From Limosilactobacillus fastidiosus (GTDB lineage: Bacteria; Bacillota; Bacilli; Lactobacillales; Lactobacillaceae), in NCBI RefSeq assembly GCF_014145505.1, contig NZ_JACIUZ010000019.1:124001-188000 (forward strand): a stretch of 64,000 nt of DNA, in the 5' to 3' direction. The translations under genes were made by a program, and so were the position numbers. Below are positions 34,016-42,993 of this stretch, piece by piece. The notes beneath the pieces are model-generated. The model ran no database searches and was not told where the DNA came from. It saw only the letters and a list, made by a program, of their open reading frames with translations. The first letter of the stretch is position 1; the number at the start of each line of letters is the position of its first letter.

Positions 34016-35347
34016 ATGCCAGAAAAACGCAAACGAGTACCTAAACGAATTGCACAAACGATTTTAAATTCACTTAAGGGTGGGGTTGTTCCCAGAATCG
34101 GGCTTCCCTATATTACGGTAGGGCGAAAAGAAGAAATTATGGCCCTCCTTCACGATGTCGATATTATTTCAGAAGGGGGTGCTTCTTTCCGCTTTATTGT
34201 TGGTCGGTACGGTTCCGGAAAGAGTTTTTTACTTCAAACCATGCGTAACTATGTGATGGACAAGAGATTTATCGTGGTCGATGGTGATCTTTCTCCCGAA
34301 AGGCGCCTTCACGGTAACAACGGTCAAGGACTTGCAACATACCGTGAATTAATCCAAAACCTTTCAACGAAAACTCGTCCTGAAGGTGGTGCGTTGAATT
34401 TAGTGTTAGATCGGTGGATCAGCTCAGTTCAGGCTAAGGTGGCCAGTGAACAAGAAATTTCTCCAGATGATCCTAAGTTTTCCGCTGCTGTTGATCGGGA
34501 GATTTACAAGGTAATAACGTCACTAAACGAGTTAGTTCACGGCTTTGACTTTGCCAAGCTTTTAAACATGTATTACCAAGCCTACGTAAATGATGATCAA
34601 GAGACTAAAGCAAAGGTAACGAAGTGGTTTCGGGGTGAGTATGACCGGAAAACTGATGCCAAAAAGGAACTAGGGGTTAACATCATTATTACCGATGATG
34701 ACTGGTACGAGTACTTGAAGCTGTTTGCGTCATTCTTCCGTCAGGCTGGTTACCAGGGGATGATGATCATGATTGACGAGCTGGTTAACATTTATAAAAT
34801 TCCTAACAGTATTAGTCGGCAATATAACTATGAAAAAATCCTGACAATGTATAACGATACTCTTCAAGGGAAAGCCAAGTACCTTGGCATCATTATGTGT
34901 GGGACACCGCAAGCAATCGAAGATCGTCGTCGGGGTGTATACAGCTATGAGGCTTTACGCTCACGATTAGCCGAAGGAAAGTTTGCCCAGGATGGTGCGC
35001 GTGATATGTATGCCCCAGTGATTAGGCTTGAAGCATTAACGGCTGAAGAAATGCTGGTGTTGACCGAAAAATTGGCTGACATGCACGCTAACTTATATGG
35101 GTATGAGCGGACGATTACTGAAGATGATCTGGCAACTTTCATCAAAATTGAGTATGGCCGGATTGGAGCAAGTACCAATATTACTCCCCGGGAAGTAATT
35201 CGGGATTTTATTGAGTTGCTTGATATCCTTTGGCAAAACCCACAAACTAACGTCAAATCGTTGCTCGAATCCGATAAATTTAACTATAACCAATCTACAG
35301 CTGTTTCTAACGATACTGACGAAAATTTCGCGGAATTTAGAATATAG
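34016..35347 (+). CDS. BrxD-type (DUF2791) P-loop ATPase
   Basis: A 443-aa AAA-like ATPase: Walker A VGRYGSGKSFL at about residues 62-72 and Walker B MMIMIDELVNIYK at about 249-261. The start PKRIAQTILNSLKGGVVPRIGLPYITVGR and the phrase LGIIMCGTPQAIEDRRRGVYSYEALRSRL are typical of DUF2791/BrxD 'BREX system ATP-binding' proteins. In type 2 BREX, BrxD accompanies the helicase BrxHI; here a helicase also follows, but there is no PglX, PglY or PglZ. The gene starts 2 bases after the TerB protein stop (GGAGGATTAGGA overlaps), so the two are translationally coupled. Function in this compact setting is unproven. Confidence 0.85.
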   Translation: MPEKRKRVPKRIAQTILNSLKGGVVPRIGLPYITVGRKEEIMALLHDVDIISEGGASFRFIVGRYGSGKSFLLQTMRNYVMDKRFIVVDGDLSPERRLHGNNGQGLATYRELIQNLSTKTRPEGGALNLVLDRWISSVQAKVASEQEISPDDPKFSAAVDREIYKVITSLNELVHGFDFAKLLNMYYQAYVNDDQETKAKVTKWFRGEYDRKTDAKKELGVNIIITDDDWYEYLKLFASFFRQAGYQGMMIMIDELVNIYKIPNSISRQYNYEKILTMYNDTLQGKAKYLGIIMCGTPQAIEDRRRGVYSYEALRSRLAEGKFAQDGARDMYAPVIRLEALTAEEMLVLTEKLADMHANLYGYERTITEDDLATFIKIEYGRIGASTNITPREVIRDFIELLDILWQNPQTNVKSLLESDKFNYNQSTAVSNDTDENFAEFRI

Positions 35348-35381
35348 GACTAGATAGTTTATAAAGGGGAGGTGAACTTTA

Positions 35382-37631
35382 ATGGATGTCTTTTCACGCT
35401 ACGCACCGTTTATCCAGGATTATATCTATAATCAAGGTTGGCGGAGCTTACGGGCAATTCAACAGGCTGCTGGTGAAGTGATTTTTAATGGTGACCAAAA
35501 TGTCTTACTCTCCGCACCGACTGCTTCTGGGAAAACAGAGGCTGCCTTTTTTCCGATCCTAACCATGATGAGCGAAGAACCACCAGCTTCTGTTGGCTGC
35601 CTATATATTGCACCGCTAAAGGCATTAATCAATGATCAATACCAGCGGTTAAACGAACTTTGTCGTGAACCAGGAATACCGGTTTGGCGCTGGCATGGGG
35701 ATGTTGCCCAGTCACAAAAGCGTAAATTACTTCGCCATCCGTCTGGAGTCCTCCAGATTACTCCAGAATCACTAGAATCCTTGATGATCAATAAACATAT
35801 GGATATTCCCCGTCTTTTTGGTGATCTGCGCTTCATCGTAATTGATGAAATTCACTCAATGCTTCGTGGTGATCGTGGTGGCCAGACTTTCTGTTTGATT
35901 GAGCGGTTAGCCAAATTAGCCGGGTGCCACCCGCGACGAATCGGTCTTTCAGCGACAATTGGTGATCCCAAAGCGGCGGGTCAGTTACTCGCTGCTGGGA
36001 CAGGTAAAGGAACGGTAATCCCGAAAATTGCTGATACCCATGAAGTTTGGCGGCTCTCGATGGAGCACTTTTATAAGGATCCTATTCAGGCCGGAGATGA
36101 TGCCCAAGAACGAGATGCCCAGCCAGTCCTGGATAAGGCAACGGATAAAGCGCCAACCATGGCTGATCCAGGATTAGCATATGTTTTTGAACACACCCGG
36201 GGGAAGAAGTGCCTAGTTTTTACTAATAGTCGTGAAGAGTGTGAGGCAGTTTGTCAGTCTTTACGGGCCTACTGCGAGGCCAACCACGAACCAGATCGCT
36301 TCATGATCCACCACGGAAATCTTTCAACGGCATTTCGGCAGACTGCTGAAGAAGCGATGAGAGACGATAATTCATTAATGACGACTTGCGCAACCGCAAC
36401 TTTGGAATTAGGAATTGATATTGGGCGCTTAGAGCGAGCATTTCAAATTGATGCGCCATTTACAGTTTCTGGATTCTTGCAGCGGATGGGACGAACGGGT
36501 CGGCGCGGTGATCCGCCAGAGATGTGGTTTGTCATGCGTGAAGAACACCCCGAGTCCCGTGCAATGCTACCGGAATTAATCCCGTGGCCATTAATTCAAG
36601 GAATTGCCTTGGTGCAATTGTACCTTGAAGAACGGTTTGTGGAGCCGCCACGGACGGGTCGTCTGCCTTATAGCTTGTTATATCACCAGACGATGAGTAC
36701 CCTTGCCTCAAGTGGTGAAATGACTCCAGCTGAATTGGCCTCCCGGATCCTCACGTTGTCATATTTCCATAATATTAACCAGGATGATTACCGGATCCTA
36801 CTCCGCCACCTTATCGAAATTGATCATATTCAACAAACTGAAAATGGCGGTTTGATCATTGGCTTATCTGGAGAACGGGTTGTTAATAACTTTAAGTTTT
36901 ATGCGGTTTTCCAAGAAAACGAAGAGTTTAGTGTGCATTCGGGATCCGAAGAGTTAGGTACCATTGTTAAGCCACCACCGGTTGGTGATAAAATTGCAAT
37001 TGCGGGTCGTGTCTGGGTAGTTGAAGATATTGATCGTCAACGCCACCAGGTATATTGTCATGAGGTGAAGGGCCGGATTCCCGCATACTTTGGGGATGTT
37101 GCAGGAGATATTCACCCGCGGATCCTTGAACGAATGCAGCAGGTCCTTGTTGAAGATAAAAAGTACCCTTACCTAATGGTGAACGCTTCGGCTCGGTTGC
37201 GAGAAGCACGAGAAACAGCTCGTGCTGCTGGAATGCTAAAGAAGTCACTGATTAATCTTGGCGGTAAAATGTGGTGCTTCTTCCCTTGGACTGGAACGTA
37301 TTCGTTCCTTGCTCTTGAACGACTTCTTCGGTTAAAGTGTGCCCAACGATTGGGACTTCGTGGCTTTAATTCAGTTCGTCCTTATTACATGGAATTTTCC
37401 ATGGATGCCAGCGAGGAAGAGTTCTACCAAATCATAAAAGAAGAAGCGGCAAAGGACTTCGATCCGGTCGATCTTGTATTTGAAAATGAGGTTCCTGTAT
37501 TCGATAAGTATGATCAGTATATTCCGGACGAATTGATCAGAAAGGGATTTGCTCAGGGTGTTCTTGATATTAAAGAAATGCGCCGCTGTGTCCGGCGACT
37601 AGTGCGGCAATATAATAAAGATCGTAAATAG
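35382..37631 (+). CDS. DEAD/DEAH-box (DEIH) superfamily 2 helicase, YprA/Lhr/BrxHI-like
   Basis: A 749-aa SF2 helicase: motif I SAPTASGKTEA (about residues 45-55), motif Ia APLKALINDQ, motif II DEIH (about 154-157), motif III LSATIGD, and motif VI QRMGRTGRRGD (about 367-377). A long C-terminal part with GFNSVRPYYMEFSMD and a Lhr-type DUF follows. Such YprA-related helicases occur in BREX type 2 (BrxHI), DISARM and related defence loci and in DNA repair. AGGGGAGG precedes the ATG; the 34-base gap from the ATPase gene holds no terminator. Together with the preceding two genes it forms one operon closed by a strong terminator. Nucleic-acid translocation is expected, its target is unknown. Confidence 0.9.
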   Translation: MDVFSRYAPFIQDYIYNQGWRSLRAIQQAAGEVIFNGDQNVLLSAPTASGKTEAAFFPILTMMSEEPPASVGCLYIAPLKALINDQYQRLNELCREPGIPVWRWHGDVAQSQKRKLLRHPSGVLQITPESLESLMINKHMDIPRLFGDLRFIVIDEIHSMLRGDRGGQTFCLIERLAKLAGCHPRRIGLSATIGDPKAAGQLLAAGTGKGTVIPKIADTHEVWRLSMEHFYKDPIQAGDDAQERDAQPVLDKATDKAPTMADPGLAYVFEHTRGKKCLVFTNSREECEAVCQSLRAYCEANHEPDRFMIHHGNLSTAFRQTAEEAMRDDNSLMTTCATATLELGIDIGRLERAFQIDAPFTVSGFLQRMGRTGRRGDPPEMWFVMREEHPESRAMLPELIPWPLIQGIALVQLYLEERFVEPPRTGRLPYSLLYHQTMSTLASSGEMTPAELASRILTLSYFHNINQDDYRILLRHLIEIDHIQQTENGGLIIGLSGERVVNNFKFYAVFQENEEFSVHSGSEELGTIVKPPPVGDKIAIAGRVWVVEDIDRQRHQVYCHEVKGRIPAYFGDVAGDIHPRILERMQQVLVEDKKYPYLMVNASARLREARETARAAGMLKKSLINLGGKMWCFFPWTGTYSFLALERLLRLKCAQRLGLRGFNSVRPYYMEFSMDASEEEFYQIIKEEAAKDFDPVDLVFENEVPVFDKYDQYIPDELIRKGFAQGVLDIKEMRRCVRRLVRQYNKDRK

Positions 37632-37674
37632 GCTTTCAGGATCGACTTGATGTCGATCTTGAAAGCCTATTTTG
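37626..37674 (+). terminator. Terminator of the TerB/ATPase/helicase operon
   Basis: AATAGGCTTTCAGGATCGAC and GTCGATCTTGAAAGCCTATT pair over about 20 bp (one mismatch) with a 5-base loop and a short T-run. Confidence 0.85.
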
Positions 37675-37730
37675 TTATATGTGAAAGTCCTCAAAGTTTA
37701 TTTCATAGAATCTTTGAGCTAAAGTATCTG

Positions 37731-38912
37731 TTATTCAGGAAGGTGCATCAATGCGGCAACACCCATTCCACCACCGACGCAGAGGGAGGCAACACCCCGT
37801 TGCTTTCCTAGATCTTGCATTTCATGAACGAGGGTCACAACGATCCGTGCTCCTGAGCAGCCGACTGGATGACCAAGGGCGATTGCACCACCGCGAGGAT
37901 TGACCTTATTGTCATCGAGCTTCAGTAATTGTTCACAGGCAATTGACTGACCAGCAAATGCTTCGTTTAGCTCGTAAACGTCAATTGCATCCTTATCAAG
38001 GCCAGTTTGGTTAAATAATTTGCTAATTGCATAATACGGTCCTAATCCCATAACTGCCGGATCAAGACCTACAGTGGAGGAAGCCTGCCATTCGACGAGT
38101 GGGGTAAGATGGTATTTTTTAACAGCCGATTCGCTAGCAAGAACCACAGCTGCTGCACCATCGTTGAGTCCAGAAGCATTTCCGGCGGTAACGGAACCAT
38201 CCTTTTTAAAGGCTGGTTTTAATCCTTGAAGGGCTGTGAGTGACGTATTTGCTCGTGGGGCTTCGTCGGTATCAATTTCGGTGTCTTGGTGGTGGACTGT
38301 GACGTTAACTGGAGTTATTTCGTCATCAAAAGCATGGTCCTGTTGAGCTTGAATTGCTTTTTGGTGACTCCGAAGGGCAAATTTATCCTGCTGGTAACGA
38401 GCGATTTGGTAACGTTCATTAACATTTTCGGCTGTAATCCCCATTGCATAACCACCCCAAGCATCCTTGAGGGCATCGTTTTGCATCGTATCAACTAATT
38501 CACCGTTACCGAATTTGTATCCTTGACGAGCGTTTAAGAGGACGTATGGAGCCCTGGACATACTTTCCATTCCCCCAGCAACAATGACTTGTGCCTGTTG
38601 GGACTGGATTAATGAAACTCCAAGGGTAATACTGGATAGACCTGATCCGCAGACGTCATTGATTGTAATGGCTGGGATTGATTGATCTAATCCGGCAGCC
38701 ATTGCAGATTGGCGAGCAGGGTTTTGCCCAGCACCAGCCTGAAGGACGTTTCCCATTAATACTTGATCAACCTTATCTGTTGGAATAGTAGCTTTTTCAA
38801 TCGCGTCTTTGATTACCGCCGCACCAAGTTCAATTGCAGACTTTGATGAAAGGGTCCCAAAGAACTTACCGATTGGTGTCCGTTGGGCCGCAACAATAAA
38901 TACTTTTTCCAT
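37731..38912 (-). CDS. Acetyl-CoA acetyltransferase (thiolase)
   Basis: Biosynthetic thiolase joining two acetyl-CoA to acetoacetyl-CoA, the entry to the mevalonate pathway used by lactobacilli for isoprenoids. Nucleophile Cys88 is in INDVCGSGLSSIT, the catalytic His in GGAIALGHPVGCSGARI, and the second Cys in SLCVGGGMGVA. Length 393 aa. The in-frame TTG at 38915 precedes the ATG at 38912, which has GGGGAG 9 bases upstream and is preferred. No HMG-CoA synthase or reductase is adjacent. Confidence 0.93.
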   Translation of the reverse strand: MEKVFIVAAQRTPIGKFFGTLSSKSAIELGAAVIKDAIEKATIPTDKVDQVLMGNVLQAGAGQNPARQSAMAAGLDQSIPAITINDVCGSGLSSITLGVSLIQSQQAQVIVAGGMESMSRAPYVLLNARQGYKFGNGELVDTMQNDALKDAWGGYAMGITAENVNERYQIARYQQDKFALRSHQKAIQAQQDHAFDDEITPVNVTVHHQDTEIDTDEAPRANTSLTALQGLKPAFKKDGSVTAGNASGLNDGAAAVVLASESAVKKYHLTPLVEWQASSTVGLDPAVMGLGPYYAISKLFNQTGLDKDAIDVYELNEAFAGQSIACEQLLKLDDNKVNPRGGAIALGHPVGCSGARIVVTLVHEMQDLGKQRGVASLCVGGGMGVAALMHLPE

Positions 38913-39116
38913 CAATCATTTCTCCCCAAAATAAAATTACTGTACTAGTTTAGCGGGGAAAAGGTAAACTCGCAAGCTTTTAGTTTTGACTTTATCCTTA
39001 TACTTCTTCTTGACGTTTTTCAAGAATTATCTATCTAAATGATTTAAAAATCAAAGAGGCTGAGAAATTGATAAAATTCTCAGTCTCTTGAGAAGTTAAA
39101 TTTGACTTTATTATTT

Positions 39117-39797
39117 TTAGTCCGTTAAACCAGCATTATTATAGGCAACTGGATCGCCGACGTTACTTAATGCGTCGTCGATTGGGGTCTTACCGGAACG
39201 CATCATAATGATGTGACCAATAGTCTCCTTGTACTTGAGGGTATCAGCAAGAACCTTTGCAACGTCAGAAATTGGGTTAGTGGTATCCTTACCGTCACCA
39301 AATGTAACCATTCCAGTACCTGGTTCTTCCGTAAGGGATGCTGGTTGAACAATGGTGTAGGCTAACTTTGTATTATGGATAAGGTAGTTATCTGCAAAGA
39401 ACTTAGCAATGTTGTAGTCGGTGATATCGGCGAGGGCCTTATACTTTGACCACATTTGTGGCTGAAGAGCGTACATTGAGCTCAACATAATGTAACGTTT
39501 AATGCCATCACGTTCGGCAGCCATCATTGTTTTAACGGCACCAAATGCATCTGTTTGGAGGAGATCTTTGCCTCGAGAACCAGCAACGAAATAAACCACA
39601 TCGCAACCATCCATGATCCTAGCAATTTCTTCCATTTCAGCGTGAAGATCAAGCTTGACTGCTGAAACACCATCTAGTTTGATAATTTTTTCTGGGTTGC
39701 GTGAGCCCGCAACTACTTCGTTACCATTTTCAATGAGGTCCTTAATTAGGTCTGTTGCGACTCGGCCAGAGCCACCGACAACAAATACTTTACTCAT
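39117..39797 (-). CDS. NAD(P)-binding Rossmann protein (SDR family, PF13460-like)
   Basis: The 226-aa protein starts KVFVVGGSGRVATDLIKDLIENG, a Rossmann nucleotide loop, with CDVVYFVAGSRGKDLL, YIMLSSMYAL and AYTIVQPASLTEEPGTG typical of small NAD(P)H-binding epimerase-like proteins. Substrate unknown; relatives respond to oxidative or electrophile stress. AGGAGG lies 8 bases before the ATG. Monocistronic, divergent from pepC. Confidence 0.85.
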   Translation of the reverse strand: MSKVFVVGGSGRVATDLIKDLIENGNEVVAGSRNPEKIIKLDGVSAVKLDLHAEMEEIARIMDGCDVVYFVAGSRGKDLLQTDAFGAVKTMMAAERDGIKRYIMLSSMYALQPQMWSKYKALADITDYNIAKFFADNYLIHNTKLAYTIVQPASLTEEPGTGMVTFGDGKDTTNPISDVAKVLADTLKYKETIGHIIMMRSGKTPIDDALSNVGDPVAYNNAGLTD

Positions 39798-39957
39798 TAT
39801 AATTCCTCCTTTTTTATCATTAGTATAATTTTAACCGTTAAATTAAATTCAAGAAAGCGATAACACTTCCTAAGGTAATTAATAGACGACCAACGAAGAA
39901 GTGAGTTATGATTAAGAGGTGATAGTTACCGTAGAATTAATAGAAGAAGGGATTATT

Positions 39958-41280
39958 GTGACAGAAGAAAAATATTTAACCACAAAAATGGTTAAAAAGT
40001 ATCAAAAGATCTTTCATGACCGGAAAGATGCGGAAGTAATTGCGCGGGCGGTTCAAAAAAACGGGATTAAGAATGCCAGTGAAGATCCAACAGCTAGTCA
40101 ACGTCTTCATCGGGCATTTTCCTATGAAATTAAAACTGGAAAACCAAGTAACCAACGGCACAGTGGTCGTTGCTGGTCATTTGCAACCTTGAATACGATG
40201 CGGCATAAGTTTGCAAAAAAGTATAATTTTAAGGACTTCGAACTTTCCCAAAACTACTTATTCTTCTGGGACCGGATCGAACGGGCAAACATGTACTTCC
40301 AAAAAATCATTGCAACCGCTAAGAAGCCGCTCCATGACCGGACGGTTGACTTTTATTTGAGCTTTGCTTTGAATGACGGTGGTCAATGGGCAAACGCAGC
40401 TTCAATCATTGAAAAGTATGGTGTTGTTCCGGAATATGTAATGCCAGACACTCATAACACTCGTGATACCAGTGACGTAGCTGAAGTCATGAACTACCTT
40501 ATGCGCAAGGACGCATTGGAATTACGGCACATGGTTAATGATGGCGCGGACGAAAAAGAATTAGCCGAAGCCCAACAACGGATGATGGCTGATGTTTACA
40601 AGGTTGCGGCCTACTCATTTGGTGAACCACCAACAAAATTTGACCTTGAATTCCGTGACGACGATAAGAAATTTCACCAGGTTCTCGGCCTAACACCATT
40701 GAAGTTCTATCGGGAATACTTTGACACAAACCTGAATGATTATGTTGTCATTACGAATGCGCCAGATCATGAATATAATAGGGTTTACGCAATGCCAACT
40801 CAAGATAGCGTTGCTGGTGGAATTCCAATTAAGTTCGTTAACGTTCCATTCAAGTACCTCCAAGAAACCGCAATGAAGCAATTGAAGGCCGGGGAAACTG
40901 TTTGGGTTGGAAACGATGTTCTCCAACAAATGGACCGGAAGCGTGGCTTAATGGACGCCAAGTTGTTCCAACGGGCCCAATTGTTAGACGTTGATTTTGT
41001 CATGGACAAGAAGGATCGGCTTGAATCAAAGCAAGCCATGGTTTCTCACGCAATGACGCTCACTGGTTTTGATCTTCAAAATGGTGAACCTACTCGGTGG
41101 AAGATTGAAAACAGTTGGGGCAAGGATAATGGTGATAATGGGTACTTTGTTATGACCCAAGACTGGTTCGAACAATACACCTATGAAGCAGTGATCAATA
41201 AGAAGTATTTAAGTGACGACTTAAAGAAGCTTGCTGATAGTGAACCAGTAACGTTACCAGCATGGGATTCATTGCAGTAA
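39958..41280 (+). CDS. pepC: Aminopeptidase C (bleomycin hydrolase family, C1B)
   Basis: PepC is a cytosolic cysteine aminopeptidase that degrades peptides taken up by lactic acid bacteria. The triad is visible: Cys72 in SGRCWSFATLN, His in SHAMTLTGF and Asn in KIENSWGKDNGDNG. Length 440 aa is standard. A GTG at 39919 is in frame but has no ribosome site; AAGGG lies 6 bases before the GTG at 39958, giving MTEEKYLTTKMVKKYQ, so this start is chosen. Terminator follows. Confidence 0.95.
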   Translation: MTEEKYLTTKMVKKYQKIFHDRKDAEVIARAVQKNGIKNASEDPTASQRLHRAFSYEIKTGKPSNQRHSGRCWSFATLNTMRHKFAKKYNFKDFELSQNYLFFWDRIERANMYFQKIIATAKKPLHDRTVDFYLSFALNDGGQWANAASIIEKYGVVPEYVMPDTHNTRDTSDVAEVMNYLMRKDALELRHMVNDGADEKELAEAQQRMMADVYKVAAYSFGEPPTKFDLEFRDDDKKFHQVLGLTPLKFYREYFDTNLNDYVVITNAPDHEYNRVYAMPTQDSVAGGIPIKFVNVPFKYLQETAMKQLKAGETVWVGNDVLQQMDRKRGLMDAKLFQRAQLLDVDFVMDKKDRLESKQAMVSHAMTLTGFDLQNGEPTRWKIENSWGKDNGDNGYFVMTQDWFEQYTYEAVINKKYLSDDLKKLADSEPVTLPAWDSLQ

Positions 41281-41313
41281 TAAGGGAAAACCAGAAGAAA
41301 AGTATTAAATTGA

Positions 41314-41354
41314 AAAAACAGCTGAGCAAATTTTAGTTTTGCTCGGCTGTTTTT
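41314..41354. terminator. Terminator after pepC
   Basis: AAAAACAGCTGAGCAAA pairs with TTTGCTCGGCTGTTTTT (one mismatch) between convergent genes; A/T runs on both sides allow use in both directions. Confidence 0.85.
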
Positions 41355-41364
41355 AGTAAAAAGA

Positions 41365-41973
41365 CTAATTGAATTTGAGTAATTCTAAGGGTGCAATCAT
41401 CCGACTCTTAGTGAGAAGTGCTGAAAATTGAGAAATAGGTTCAGGGTTTTTCTTTTGAATCCAGATAGTCATTAGGTCCATAAGACTTCCAACGAAAATT
41501 GCTTGAGCATAGTCAGATGGGATTCCTGTATTAATTTCGGCGCCATAGTCGGATAAACGGTGGCTAATTTCGTTTGTGATTAATTTGTAGATCTTGCTTT
41601 TAAATTGGTAGTCGCCATTTTTAGATAAAAGAACGGCAAGACTTTGACGGTGCTGATTAATCACGCTAAGGATTCGCTGAAAAGTTGCTTCCGTATTCTT
41701 AAATAATTGGGGATCCTTAAAGCTAGTTACGGGTTTGAGTTGTTGATGATCTTCTGCCAATGACGAATGGATCTCTTGAATAATCTGTTGTTCCATTTTT
41801 GTTAGTAAATCATATTTATCAGTGTAGTGAACATAGAAGCTCCGACGACTAATTTTAGCAATTTTAATTAAATCAGTGACTGTAACTTTTTCAAATGGTT
41901 TATGAAGAAGCATTTTGATTAAAGCCATTTGAATTCGTCTTGTAGTCTTTACTACTCGAAAATCTTGTTTCAT
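41365..41973 (-). CDS. TetR/AcrR family transcriptional regulator
   Basis: The helix-turn-helix is at residues about 12-55 (IQMALIKMLLHKPFEKVTVTDLIKIAKISRRSFYVHYTDKYDLL), followed by a helical C-terminal domain to 202 aa. It is divergent from the metallo-beta-lactamase-fold hydrolase, with a 113-base shared spacer, and probably controls it. The spacer contains TGATA...TATCA half-sites, but no certain operator. GGGAGG precedes the ATG. Confidence 0.9.
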   Translation of the reverse strand: MKQDFRVVKTTRRIQMALIKMLLHKPFEKVTVTDLIKIAKISRRSFYVHYTDKYDLLTKMEQQIIQEIHSSLAEDHQQLKPVTSFKDPQLFKNTEATFQRILSVINQHRQSLAVLLSKNGDYQFKSKIYKLITNEISHRLSDYGAEINTGIPSDYAQAIFVGSLMDLMTIWIQKKNPEPISQFSALLTKSRMIAPLELLKFN

Positions 41974-42086
41974 TAGTACCTCCCTGATTAATCGATCTTA
42001 TTACACATAATGAGTAAAAATGATAATTTGATACTATTATATCAGTGGATAGAATGACAATAAAGATTAACAGGGGAGAGATAATA

Positions 42087-42917
42087 ATGAGTAATCAAAT
42101 TAAGGTTCATGTCATTCATACCGGAAAAGTAATTGTGGATAAGGCCCTCCCTTTTCATCATTCAACGGATCGCCCATTAGCGTGGACGGGATTTCTTCGG
42201 CCCAAAAGCGACTTGATCAGTGTCCCTGTATCTGCTTACTTAATAGAGCATCCCAAGGGACTAATTCTTATTGATACGGGGTGGAATAAAGTAAACCAAA
42301 CAAAGTGGGGTCAGATTAGAAATCTTTCATTTCAATATCCAGTTAATAAGGCCGATCTTCGAGCTAGTGAAACGATTGATTGTCAATTAGCTAAGTTAGG
42401 ATATCAGACTTCAGATATTGATTATGTCTTGATGAGTCACCTTCATTGCGACCATGCTGATGGGTTGCGATTAGTAAAAGATGCTAAACAAATATTAGTA
42501 AGTGAGGAGGAATGGCACGCCGGCAGGACTGATCATTTTCATTATCTTCCGCATGAATGGAAGGGAGTGAAAATGGGAACATTTGCTTATCAGGAAACGG
42601 GTGAAGGTCCCCATCAACGATCATTTGACCTCTTCGGTGACGGTTCGATCAGAGAGGTATGGGTACCAGGACATAGTGTAGGTTTATCGGCAACCATTAT
42701 TCAAAGTTATAATACCAGTCAATACATGCTATTAGCTGCAGATGTTGGTTATGCTGCTAAGTCGTGGAAGGAAGGCTTAACGCCAGGAGTAGTAATTAAT
42801 CGCCAGGAAGCAGCTAACTCACTTAACTGGGTTAAGAGAAAATCTCAAGAAAGCAATAATATTGCAACGCTTGCCAACCACGACCCGGAAGTGAAACCGG
42901 GAATTATTACCCTATAA
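42087..42917 (+). CDS. Metallo-beta-lactamase fold hydrolase (N-acyl homoserine lactonase-like)
   Basis: A 276-aa MBL-fold enzyme with the metal motif SHLHCDHADGL (H-x-H-x-D-H), further ligands in VPGHSVGLSA and LLAADVGY, and the start LIEHPKGLILIDTGWN. The layout is that of the AHL-lactonase (AiiA/AttM) branch of the family; many lactobacillus members have unknown substrates. The in-frame start at 42045 lacks a ribosome site; AGGGGAGA is before the ATG at 42087. The divergent TetR gene is its likely regulator and an MFS carrier follows 76 bases later. Confidence 0.85.
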   Translation: MSNQIKVHVIHTGKVIVDKALPFHHSTDRPLAWTGFLRPKSDLISVPVSAYLIEHPKGLILIDTGWNKVNQTKWGQIRNLSFQYPVNKADLRASETIDCQLAKLGYQTSDIDYVLMSHLHCDHADGLRLVKDAKQILVSEEEWHAGRTDHFHYLPHEWKGVKMGTFAYQETGEGPHQRSFDLFGDGSIREVWVPGHSVGLSATIIQSYNTSQYMLLAADVGYAAKSWKEGLTPGVVINRQEAANSLNWVKRKSQESNNIATLANHDPEVKPGIITL

Positions 42918-42993
42918 TGAACATACCTTGGTTTCAAATCTTTATGATTAGTCTATAATGAATACTAAATCATCAGAAAGAGGCCGAAGCTGA

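Noticed and set aside
36967-37248. 93-codon minus-strand frame within the helicase gene
   Set aside because: Antisense shadow of a conserved coding frame.
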